Positions 6,692 through 13,429 of a DNA stretch of 13,429 nucleotides are shown in pieces. The stretch comes from an uncultured bacterium (lineage in GTDB: Bacteria; Bacteroidota; Bacteroidia; Chitinophagales; CAIODY01). The stretch is taken from assembly GCA_903871715.1 (NCBI GenBank), contig CAIQHW010000559.1, positions 1 to 13,429 on the forward strand, written 5' to 3'. Both the position numbers and the translations under genes were made by a program. Positions within the stretch are counted from its first letter, which is position 1. The number at the start of each line of letters is the position of its first letter. Under the pieces are notes generated by a model. It did no database searches and was not told the origin of the DNA. It was given only the letters and a program-made list of their open reading frames with translations.

Positions 6692-7570
6692 ATGATTATC
6701 GCTCTCTACGGTCGCTTGATACATGCCACTGATGCCGATTTTATCAAACAACTTTGTATTTATTTAGCCGAAAAAAAAGTGGAGGTTTGGGTGCATCAAC
6801 CTTATTTAGATGAAATTAGAAAGTTTGTAAACCCCACTTGCGCTTACAAAACTTATCTCACCCACGAAGATATTTCGGGCAAAGTAGATTACTTAATTAG
6901 CTTTGGCGGCGATGGCACTTTGTTAGATACCATTGCCATTGTAAAAAATTCCAACATCCCCGTTTTAGGCATCAATGCTGGGCGGCTAGGTTTTTTAGCT
7001 ACCGTAAATAAAAATGAAATGGAACAAACTGTAGATGCCATTTTAAGTGGTGCGTTTACTTTAGATAAAAGAACATTGCTACAATTAGATAGCAACAACG
7101 GGCTTTTTGGAGATAATAATTTTGCCCTCAATGAGTTTACGTTGCACAAAAAAGCCACTAGCAGTATGGTAATTATTCACACTTATTTAAATGGCGAATT
7201 TCTAACCTCCTATTGGGCTGATGGATTAATTGTGAGTACACCTACTGGCAGTACGGCTTACAACTTGAGTTGCGGTGGACCAATCATCATGCCTTCGTCG
7301 GAAAATTTTGTGATTACACCTGTGGCACCGCACAATTTAAATATTCGCCCGTTGGTCATTTCTGATCATTCTGTTTTATCTTTTGAAATTGAAGGACGCA
7401 GCGATGCGTTTTTATGTACGCTCGATAGCCGACAGGAAACCATTGATGCATCCATCCAAATGGCAGTTCGCAAAGCCGATTTTTCGTTGCCATTAATTCG
7501 ATTACACGACTCAAATTTTTTGCAAACTATTCGCACAAAATTGAATTGGGGAATTGACCACCGCAATTAG
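6692..7570 (+). CDS. nadK: NAD kinase
   Basis: Cytoplasmic enzyme that phosphorylates NAD to NADP using ATP or polyphosphate, and so sets the NADP(H) supply for biosynthesis. At 292 residues it has the family length. The signature SFGGDGT is at 70-76 with catalytic D74. VLGINAGRLGFLA follows at 91-103, the NE pair of the NAD-binding site is N147-E148, and the ADGLIVSTPTGSTAYN stretch (176-191) is the second conserved block, with GGP at 195-197. I chose the ATG at 6692 because it begins the expected MIIALYGR strand; a TTG 36 bp upstream adds unrelated residues. The gene is divergent from the toxin-antitoxin pair and convergent with yicC, whose stop lies one base away from its own. All key residues are intact. 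No promoter of its own could be recognised. Confidence 0.96.
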   Translation: MIIALYGRLIHATDADFIKQLCIYLAEKKVEVWVHQPYLDEIRKFVNPTCAYKTYLTHEDISGKVDYLISFGGDGTLLDTIAIVKNSNIPVLGINAGRLGFLATVNKNEMEQTVDAILSGAFTLDKRTLLQLDSNNGLFGDNNFALNEFTLHKKATSSMVIIHTYLNGEFLTSYWADGLIVSTPTGSTAYNLSCGGPIIMPSSENFVITPVAPHNLNIRPLVISDHSVLSFEIEGRSDAFLCTLDSRQETIDASIQMAVRKADFSLPLIRLHDSNFLQTIRTKLNWGIDHRN

Positions 7571-7571
7571 T

Positions 7572-8447
7572 TTACAAAACATTTAATAATTGCTCCTTAA
7601 TTTTTTCAGCATCTTCTTTCATTTGAATCACCATTTTTTGCATCGCAGCATCGTTGGCTTTGCTGCCTGTGGTGTTTATTTCACGAACCATTTCTTGCGC
7701 CACAAATCCAAGCTTTCTGCCCTTTGCAGCATCATCGCTGTTTAAAATTTCCTGAAAATATTTACAATGATTTTGCAGCCGAACACACTCTTCATTCACA
7801 TCCAGTTTTTCGATATAATAAAGCAATTCTTGCTCCAATCGGTTTTTGTCCAACTGGTCGTTGATTCCAATTTCATCCAACTTTTTTAGCAAATCATCTT
7901 TTTGTTTTTGATTGCGAATAGGCGCTAATTTTTTTACTTCCTCCAGTTGTGCTAAAATCTTTTTGTTCGATTTCAACAAATCGGTTTTGATAGATTCGCC
8001 TTCTTGCAATCGAAAATTATTGAGCTGTAAAGCCGCATCATCAATAGCTTTCAGCACACCTTGTCTTTCTTCATCGGCTAAAGTGGCAAAATTATTTTGC
8101 ATCGCATCGGGCAATCGAACCAATGCCGAAAGCAAATAATTTTTATCAGCCGATGATTGAGGTGCAACTTCATTTAGCTCATTTAAAATGCGCTCTAAAA
8201 ATGGTTTGTTTAATTGCAATTGCGATACTCGGCTATCCATTCTGCTAATGATTACATTTACCGAACCACGAATCAACAACTCTTGTAATCGGCTTCGGAT
8301 GCCCATTTCCAGCTCGTTGTACACTTGTGGCGATTTTAAATACAAGTCGAAATTCTTTCCGTTTACTGATTTCATTTCCACTTGCACATTCAATCCATTC
8401 ATTTGAAATGCGCTTCTGCCAAAGCCTGTGAGTGATAAAATTTTCAT
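7572..8447 (-). CDS. yicC: YicC/YloC family endoribonuclease
   Basis: Member of the YicC/YloC family. E. coli YicC is described as an endoribonuclease involved in small-RNA turnover, and B. subtilis YloC as a related ribonuclease. The 291 residues are full length for the family (about 290). The N-terminal domain carries SLTGFGRSAF (5-14) and VEMKSVNGKNFDL (23-35), followed by RLQELLIRGSVNV. The middle is mostly helical, with an LQEGESIKTDL segment. The C-terminal DUF1732 part holds GRKLGFVAQEMVREINTTGSKAND and ends in a helix KEDAEKIKEQLLNVL. The ATG at 8447 begins the conserved start. In many bacteria yicC is followed by gmk; here the next gene is convergent nadK, so yicC stands alone or ends its unit. 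The RNA targets in this organism cannot be inferred. Confidence 0.93.
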   Translation of the reverse strand: MKILSLTGFGRSAFQMNGLNVQVEMKSVNGKNFDLYLKSPQVYNELEMGIRSRLQELLIRGSVNVIISRMDSRVSQLQLNKPFLERILNELNEVAPQSSADKNYLLSALVRLPDAMQNNFATLADEERQGVLKAIDDAALQLNNFRLQEGESIKTDLLKSNKKILAQLEEVKKLAPIRNQKQKDDLLKKLDEIGINDQLDKNRLEQELLYYIEKLDVNEECVRLQNHCKYFQEILNSDDAAKGRKLGFVAQEMVREINTTGSKANDAAMQKMVIQMKEDAEKIKEQLLNVL

Positions 8448-8500
8448 GTTGTAAATCTAAAACAAATGATGAAATACAACACAGAATCATTTTTAATAAC

Positions 8501-8521
8501 AAAAATTAGGGGGTGATTTTT
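8501..8521. repeat. A/T-rich inverted repeat with a G5 centre in the divergent yicC/kinase gap
   Basis: Arms AAAAATTA (8501-8508) and TGATTTTT (8514-8521) can pair over eight positions, one of them a G-T wobble in RNA, around a loop of five G. It lies in the 172-bp gap between yicC and the kinase gene, upstream of both. There is no T-tract after it on the plus strand, so a terminator is unlikely; an operator or chance are the alternatives. A second, weaker pair of arms (AAAAA/TTTTT around CGTA, 8539-8552) lies close by. I saw no TAnnTTTG element for either gene in this gap. Confidence 0.3.
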
Positions 8522-8619
8522 AAGAAAAATGAAAAAACAAAAACGTATTTTTAACATTATTTTTCGATTTCTGATTAAGCATTTTGTTTTTATAAAACCC
8601 ATTTAAACTCCATTCTCCC

Positions 8620-11600
8620 ATGCTAAATCCTTCTATTCAATCCTTCCTAAATCTTTCGCCAAATTGGGCTTGCGCCTGTGTGTGCAAACAACCAAACTCA
8701 CACTTTCCAACTTTTGAAATTGTTTTTTTGAATCAAAAAATAAAGCGACAATTAAAAATAGATGAAGCTAAATTTTTGAATCAATCTATTGCTGAATTGT
8801 TTCCAGAAATGTTGACTAACCATATTTCGGATGCTATGAAACATGTTTTTAAAACTGGAGAATCGAAAAATATGGGTTGTAAAAAAATGGATGTAAGTGG
8901 TTTGGGAAGTTTGTTTTTAGAAATAGAAATGAAAAAGTTTGATGAATATTTAATCATCGAATTGAAAAATGTAACAGCCGAAAAAAAATTAGAAAAAGAA
9001 AATTTAGAAAAGCTGGAAATGTTGGAAGAAACCAACAAAATGCAGCAAATAAGCACTTGGGAGTTGGATATGAAAACGGGAAAAATTATTTCTACAAACG
9101 ATGTAGAACTTTTTTTTGAAACAAAATTAGACCAACAAAATATTACACTCAACGATTACTATGCTCATATTGTAACTGATAATTTGGAAGTGTCGAAACA
9201 AGAATTTTTCGAAAAAATCAATGTTGGTAAGCCTTTCAGCGTTGAACGGCAAATAAAAACGGGCAAAGGCAATTTTAAATTTATTGAAGTAACCTGCAAA
9301 CCAATTTTTGATTTTGATAAATGTGTAAAAGTAATTGGCACGTTTAAAGAAATTACTAAAAGAAAAATTCAGCAACAAAAAATTATTGCCTCTGAAAAAA
9401 AGTTGCAAGAAGATGCAGCATTAACAGATGTTTCGCATGCTTATTTGAAAATGGGAACGTATTATGTTCATCCATTTGAAAAGAAAATTCGGTTTACAAA
9501 AAATGTGGCGGCTGTTTTAGAACTGCCAGAAGATTTGACTGAAATGAGTTTTGAAAACTATGAAAAATTGATTCATCCTGATGAGAAAGATGCGGCAAGA
9601 AGGAAGCTGCAAGAAATGTTTACCACCAAAGCGCCGTACACTTTAGAACGCCGAATGATAACGGCAAAAGGCAATGAAATTGTTACCGAAATTACTGGGT
9701 ATCCTATTTTTGAAAACGATGTTTTTGTGAAATTTATTGGCACTTTGAGGGATATTACCAAAAAGAAAAATCAGGAGATAAAATTGTTGGAATCGGAACA
9801 ATTGTTGAAAGAAAATGCTGCCATGATAAAAGTATCGCACGATATTTTGGAAATGGGTACTTATACGATGGAATTGAAAGAAAAGCAAATTTTAATTTCA
9901 GAAAAAATTGCTGAAATTTTAGACTTGCCTGTATCTACTCAAACCATTTCAACAGATGTTTATGCTAACATGATTTTGTTTGAAAACAATCAAGATAACT
10001 TTGCTGACATCGTTAAAAATGTGGTTGAAAAAAACATTTCCTACCATGTTGAGCGAAAAATAAAAACAGCAAAAGGCAATATCAAATACGTTGAAAACAG
10101 TGGGCAACCTATTTTTGAAAATGATGGAAAAATTAAGCTGGTAGGCACTTTACGAGATATAACAAAGCGAAAAGGCGAAGAAAATTTATTAAGAGAAGCA
10201 GAGCGGAAAATACACGAGTATGCAAAAAGTTTGGAAAGAGCACATCAACTTTTGCAAATGGCTTCTTTTACCATTGATATGAAAACAAGTATCATTAAAT
10301 CGGATCTTAATCTTGCTGAATTTTTTGAAATGGATGAACCCGAAAGAGATTTTTCGGTGGCAGAATTCATGCAATTTTTGAGTAAAGCCGACCAACAAGA
10401 ATTAATGGAAAATGAAAAGAAAATTAGGGCAGGAAACCATCAAACTTTTAGCAAAGAGAAGAAAATAATTACGGCAAAGGGCAACATCAAATACTTAGAA
10501 ATGGCCGATCACCCTGTGTTTGAAAATGGTGAATGCGTAAGGGTTGTAGGCACTTTTAGAAATATTACTGATAGAAAAAGAGAAGAAGATTTGTTGAAAG
10601 AAACGCAAAGAAAATTGAACGAAAATGTATTGCTTTTGCAACAAACTCATGAACGATTAAAAATGGGCACTTATGTGGTGGATGTGAAAACTGGAAAGTT
10701 GGAAACCGATTTTAATCTTTCTAAATTTTACGAATTAGAAAAACCAAAAGATAATTTTACAATAGACGACTTCTTTAATTATGTGGATGAAAATGAACGT
10801 CATGCTTCACGATTAAATGTACGACATTCGATTAATAAAGGGTTTTCGTATGTAAAAGAACGAAAGATAATTACAGAACCAGGCAGTGAAAAATATTTAG
10901 AAGTAACCGGGCAACCGATTTTCGAAAATGGGGAGTGCATCAAATTGTTTGGTACATTAAGAGACATCACTGAACGAAAAAGAGCTGAAATTAAATTGCA
11001 AGAGGCTGATTTTAAAGTGAAAGAAAACGTGCAAAGATTAATGTCGGCACATCAGCTTTTGCGAACTGGCACGTGGAGCTTGAATTTACAAAACAACCAT
11101 TTAAGCTTGTCTGACGAAGTGCTCAAAATTACTAATCATCGAATACCGCAAGAATTATCTTTACTCGATTTTTTCAACTTTTGTCCGCCAGAAATGCAAG
11201 CGGGCTATATGGAAACGTTAATGTCATCACTCAACAACTTTAAGCCATTAACCGAAATTATGCAATTGAAATTTGACGATGGTACCCACAAATACATTGA
11301 TGTAATAGGCGAATTTTCGAACGATAAAAAAACTTTGGGTGGCACGTTTAGAGATATTACCGAAGCCCATGAAAAAGATTTAGCGTTGGCAAAAAGTGAA
11401 GAACGATTTAGAATGTTGTTTGAAAATACACCTTCGATGTATTTTTTGATGAATGAAGATGGAAGTATTATTTCAGTAAATCAATTTGGCGTTGATTATT
11501 TGGGCTATGAAAAAGAGGATTTATTGCATCAACATCACAGTATTTTATTTCATCCCGAGGATAAAAAGACAGTGGCTAAAAACTTAGCATTGTTACGACG

Positions 11601-12963
11601 TTCGGCAAATAATTTTTTGCAGTGGGAAGCTCGTAAAATGAAAAAAAATGGTGAAGTAATTTGGGTAAAAGAAACTGCTAGAATTTCAAAGAATGAAAAT
11701 GATGAGTTGATTTTTATGATTGTATGTGAAGACATTAGCAACGAAATTTTAAATCGCACCTTGATAAATAAAAAGCAACAAGAGTTAATTGCTGCAAAAG
11801 AAAAGGCTGAAAATGCTGCTAAGGCAAAACAACAATTTGCTAGCATTATGAGCCACGAAATTCGTACACCGCTTAATGCTGTGGTGGGTATGACCAATTT
11901 ATTGTTACAAGAAAACCCACGTGAAGACCAATTGAATGATTTGAAAGTGCTAAAATTTGCAGCCGAAAATTTATCATTGTTGGTAAACGATATTTTAGAT
12001 TTTTCAAAAATGGAAGCCGGAAAAGTAGTGTTGGAAAAAAATATTTTCGACCCACGAAAATTGGTTTACAACATTAAAAGCAGCTATAAATTTAAAGCCG
12101 ATGAAAAAGGAATTTTCATCAACACAGTGCTGGATGATGCCATACCAGAGCATTTGCTGGGCGACCAAATGCGAATTGCCCAAATTTTAAACAACTTACT
12201 TTCCAATGCAATCAAGTTTACCGAAAAAGGTTTTGTAGAAATTTCGCTTCGCAAATTGGCTCATAAAAATAAGAACGAAGTGAAAATTCGGGTTGAAGTA
12301 ATTGATACAGGTATTGGTATTTCAAAAGAAAAACAAGCCATGGTTTTTGATAGTTTTTCACAAGCCGATTTCGACATCACACGTAAATATGGCGGTACAG
12401 GACTGGGTTTAACCATTACCAAAAAATTAGTGCAATTGCATGGCAGCGAAATATTTTTAGACAGTAGCGAAGGCAAAGGTTCTAATTTTTATTTTGATTT
12501 GGTGTTGGAAATTGGTGGTGAAAAAAATGAAGTGGAGGAAATTTCGGAGGAAAAATTTTCTGAAAATATTTTTGCTAACAAAAGAATTTTGTTGGTTGAA
12601 GACAATCCGTTTAATCAAATTATCGCTACTAAATTTTTACATAAATGGAAATTGAAAGTTGACATAGCAGGCAATGGTATAGAGGCTTTGCAGCATTTAG
12701 ATAAAAATATTTACGACCTAATTTTGATGGATATTCACATGCCCGAAATGGATGGAGTAGAAGCTACTAAAATTATTAGGTCGCATAAAAATGAGCTGTT
12801 GCAAAATATTCCTATCATTGCCATTACTGCAGCAGCAATGGAAAATGACAAGCAAAAACTATTGCGCCAAGGCATGAATGATTATGTGAGCAAACCATTT
12901 AACCCCGATGAGTTGTACAAAAAAATTGCCCACTTTTTAAAATGGGTGGAAGTAAAAATTTAG
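8620..12963 (+). CDS. Multi-PAS hybrid sensor histidine kinase with C-terminal receiver
   Basis: A 1447-residue signalling protein. Residues 1-118 look like a first divergent PAS-like domain, followed by a coiled-coil linker. Then come six PAS/PAC units of about 134 residues (roughly 141-918), and a more ordinary PAS domain at about 925-1041 (ERFRMLFENTPSMYFLMNEDG start). The HisKA domain has SHEIRTPLN with phosphoacceptor H1079. The ATPase domain has the N box NNLLSNAIKF (1191-1200), G1 DTGIGIS (1229-1235), FDSFSQAD (1243-1250) and G2 GGTGLGL (1258-1264). The receiver (about 1321-1440) has E1327-D1328, phosphoacceptor D1371, T1403 and K1425. All catalytic residues are present. I see no transmembrane segment or signal peptide, so it should be cytosolic. 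It has no HPt or DNA-binding domain, so phosphate must pass to a partner encoded elsewhere. The ATG at 8620 follows a 172-bp gap. The ligand is unknown. Confidence 0.95.
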   Translation: MLNPSIQSFLNLSPNWACACVCKQPNSHFPTFEIVFLNQKIKRQLKIDEAKFLNQSIAELFPEMLTNHISDAMKHVFKTGESKNMGCKKMDVSGLGSLFLEIEMKKFDEYLIIELKNVTAEKKLEKENLEKLEMLEETNKMQQISTWELDMKTGKIISTNDVELFFETKLDQQNITLNDYYAHIVTDNLEVSKQEFFEKINVGKPFSVERQIKTGKGNFKFIEVTCKPIFDFDKCVKVIGTFKEITKRKIQQQKIIASEKKLQEDAALTDVSHAYLKMGTYYVHPFEKKIRFTKNVAAVLELPEDLTEMSFENYEKLIHPDEKDAARRKLQEMFTTKAPYTLERRMITAKGNEIVTEITGYPIFENDVFVKFIGTLRDITKKKNQEIKLLESEQLLKENAAMIKVSHDILEMGTYTMELKEKQILISEKIAEILDLPVSTQTISTDVYANMILFENNQDNFADIVKNVVEKNISYHVERKIKTAKGNIKYVENSGQPIFENDGKIKLVGTLRDITKRKGEENLLREAERKIHEYAKSLERAHQLLQMASFTIDMKTSIIKSDLNLAEFFEMDEPERDFSVAEFMQFLSKADQQELMENEKKIRAGNHQTFSKEKKIITAKGNIKYLEMADHPVFENGECVRVVGTFRNITDRKREEDLLKETQRKLNENVLLLQQTHERLKMGTYVVDVKTGKLETDFNLSKFYELEKPKDNFTIDDFFNYVDENERHASRLNVRHSINKGFSYVKERKIITEPGSEKYLEVTGQPIFENGECIKLFGTLRDITERKRAEIKLQEADFKVKENVQRLMSAHQLLRTGTWSLNLQNNHLSLSDEVLKITNHRIPQELSLLDFFNFCPPEMQAGYMETLMSSLNNFKPLTEIMQLKFDDGTHKYIDVIGEFSNDKKTLGGTFRDITEAHEKDLALAKSEERFRMLFENTPSMYFLMNEDGSIISVNQFGVDYLGYEKEDLLHQHHSILFHPEDKKTVAKNLALLRRSANNFLQWEARKMKKNGEVIWVKETARISKNENDELIFMIVCEDISNEILNRTLINKKQQELIAAKEKAENAAKAKQQFASIMSHEIRTPLNAVVGMTNLLLQENPREDQLNDLKVLKFAAENLSLLVNDILDFSKMEAGKVVLEKNIFDPRKLVYNIKSSYKFKADEKGIFINTVLDDAIPEHLLGDQMRIAQILNNLLSNAIKFTEKGFVEISLRKLAHKNKNEVKIRVEVIDTGIGISKEKQAMVFDSFSQADFDITRKYGGTGLGLTITKKLVQLHGSEIFLDSSEGKGSNFYFDLVLEIGGEKNEVEEISEEKFSENIFANKRILLVEDNPFNQIIATKFLHKWKLKVDIAGNGIEALQHLDKNIYDLILMDIHMPEMDGVEATKIIRSHKNELLQNIPIIAITAAAMENDKQKLLRQGMNDYVSKPFNPDELYKKIAHFLKWVEVKI
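9040..11373 (+). repeat. Six tandem PAS-unit repeats within the kinase (period about 134-135 codons)
   Basis: The aromatic residue that ends a (M)GTY/W-like motif recurs at residues 147, 281, 415, 550, 685 and 819, a spacing of 134, 134, 135, 135 and 134. The C-terminal half of each unit, with the pattern ERxIxTAKGN, PIFEN and GTxRDITxRK, starts at 209, 343, 478, 613, 747 and about 879. In units 1-5 it is exactly 41 residues from the first Glu to the last Lys. Unit 6 is degenerate (MQLKFDDGTHKYID, then GGTFRDIT). Units 3 and 4 still resemble each other in DNA, for example around 10069 and 10474. This points to growth by tandem duplication. Confidence 0.88.
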
Positions 12964-12976
12964 CAAGCAGAAAAAT

Positions 12977-13429
12977 TTATTTCAACAATAATCCTACAAT
13001 GGCTGTGACGATAAGATTAGTTAAAGCCAATGGTATCAATAGTTTCCAGCCTAAATTCATCAATTGGTCGTAGCGAAAACGGGGCAATGTCCATCGCACC
13101 CACATGAATAAGAAAATGAAGCCGCCAATTTTTGCAAACAAAAATGCTGTGCCCAAAATGGTTTCTAAATTGTGTGATAAACCTAAATGGCTGATGAACG
13201 GAATGGCATATCCGCCAAAATATAAAGTGCTCATTAAGGCTGATGAAATGAACATGTTTACGTATTCGGCGAAAAGATAGAAGCCCAATTTCATGCTGCC
13301 ATATTCGGTGTGGTAGCCGCCAATTAATTCGGTTTCGCATTCGGGCAAATCGAATGGAGCTCGGTTGGTTTCGGCAAATGCGCAAATTAAAAAGATTAAA
13401 AAACCAATTGGTTGATACACCACATTCCA
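12977..13429 (-). CDS. nuoH: NADH-quinone oxidoreductase subunit H (5' end cut by window)
   Basis: C-terminal 150 residues of the membrane subunit NuoH of respiratory complex I, which sits at the junction of the hydrophilic and membrane arms and helps form the quinone site. The frame is open to the right edge (first visible residues WNVVYQPIGF), so the true start lies outside; the GTG at 13421-13423 is internal. The hallmark AETNRAPFDLPE is followed by the GGYHTEYGSMKLG stretch, both strongly conserved around the quinone pocket. Hydrophobic segments follow, including FAEYVNMFISSALMSTLYFG, TAFLFAKIGGFIFLFMWV and the last helix near LIPLALTNLIVTAIVGLLL, with the conserved RWTLPRFRYDQLM between the last two. 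It converges on the kinase gene with a 13-bp gap, so nothing follows it in the same direction. In standard operons nuoI follows nuoH directly. Confidence 0.95.
   Translation of the reverse strand, partial: WNVVYQPIGFLIFLICAFAETNRAPFDLPECETELIGGYHTEYGSMKLGFYLFAEYVNMFISSALMSTLYFGGYAIPFISHLGLSHNLETILGTAFLFAKIGGFIFLFMWVRWTLPRFRYDQLMNLGWKLLIPLALTNLIVTAIVGLLLK

Noticed and set aside
8448..8619. Promoter for the kinase or yicC with a TAnnTTTG element
   Set aside because: No match with correct internal spacing on either strand; GCATTTTG near 8580 lacks the TA.

Overview
The window is a low-GC stretch of a Bacteroidota chromosome. The gene families (a DUF4270 lipoprotein, a short GT5-like protein divergent from panC, a long PAS hybrid histidine kinase) and two TAnnTTTG promoter-type elements both point there. 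A Chitinophagaceae- or Sphingobacteriia-like host is plausible, but that is inference. All genes look chromosomal, and I see no insertion sequence, prophage, CRISPR array, tRNA or rRNA.

Layout. Positions 1-1798 (minus): panC (pantothenate synthetase), followed after 3 bp by a secreted M23 metallopeptidase that runs off the left edge. Positions 1997-6032 (plus): an operon-like run of a short, catalytically degenerate GT5 (glycogen-synthase N-domain) protein, a DUF4270 lipoprotein, and glmS. Positions 6051-6570 (minus): a small antitoxin/toxin pair that overlap by 16 bp. The RelE/ParE-type toxin is frameshifted near its end, and its canonical C-terminal motif lies intact in the neighbouring frame. 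Positions 6692-7570 (plus): nadK. Positions 7572-8447 (minus): yicC. Positions 8620-12963 (plus): a 1447-residue soluble hybrid histidine kinase whose sensor half is a regular array of six PAS units of about 134 residues. Positions 12977-13429 (minus): the C-terminal part of nuoH, cut by the right edge.

How the genes fit together. The left half is weighted toward the cell envelope. glmS makes glucosamine-6-phosphate for peptidoglycan and lipid A, the M23 enzyme probably cuts peptidoglycan, and the DUF4270 protein is a predicted lipoprotein. The GT5-like protein shares their transcription unit, so an envelope or carbohydrate-sensing role is more likely than glycogen synthesis. panC (CoA), nadK (NADP) and nuoH (complex I) are ordinary metabolic genes. 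The kinase has no membrane segment, so it probably senses a cytoplasmic signal. It ends in a receiver domain and has no HPt or DNA-binding domain, so a separate output partner must exist.

Most striking are the toxin frameshift at an A5 tract, the regular PAS array, and the loss of the substrate-binding motif in the GT5-like protein. I found no clearly new multi-gene system. Most of the window is housekeeping DNA.
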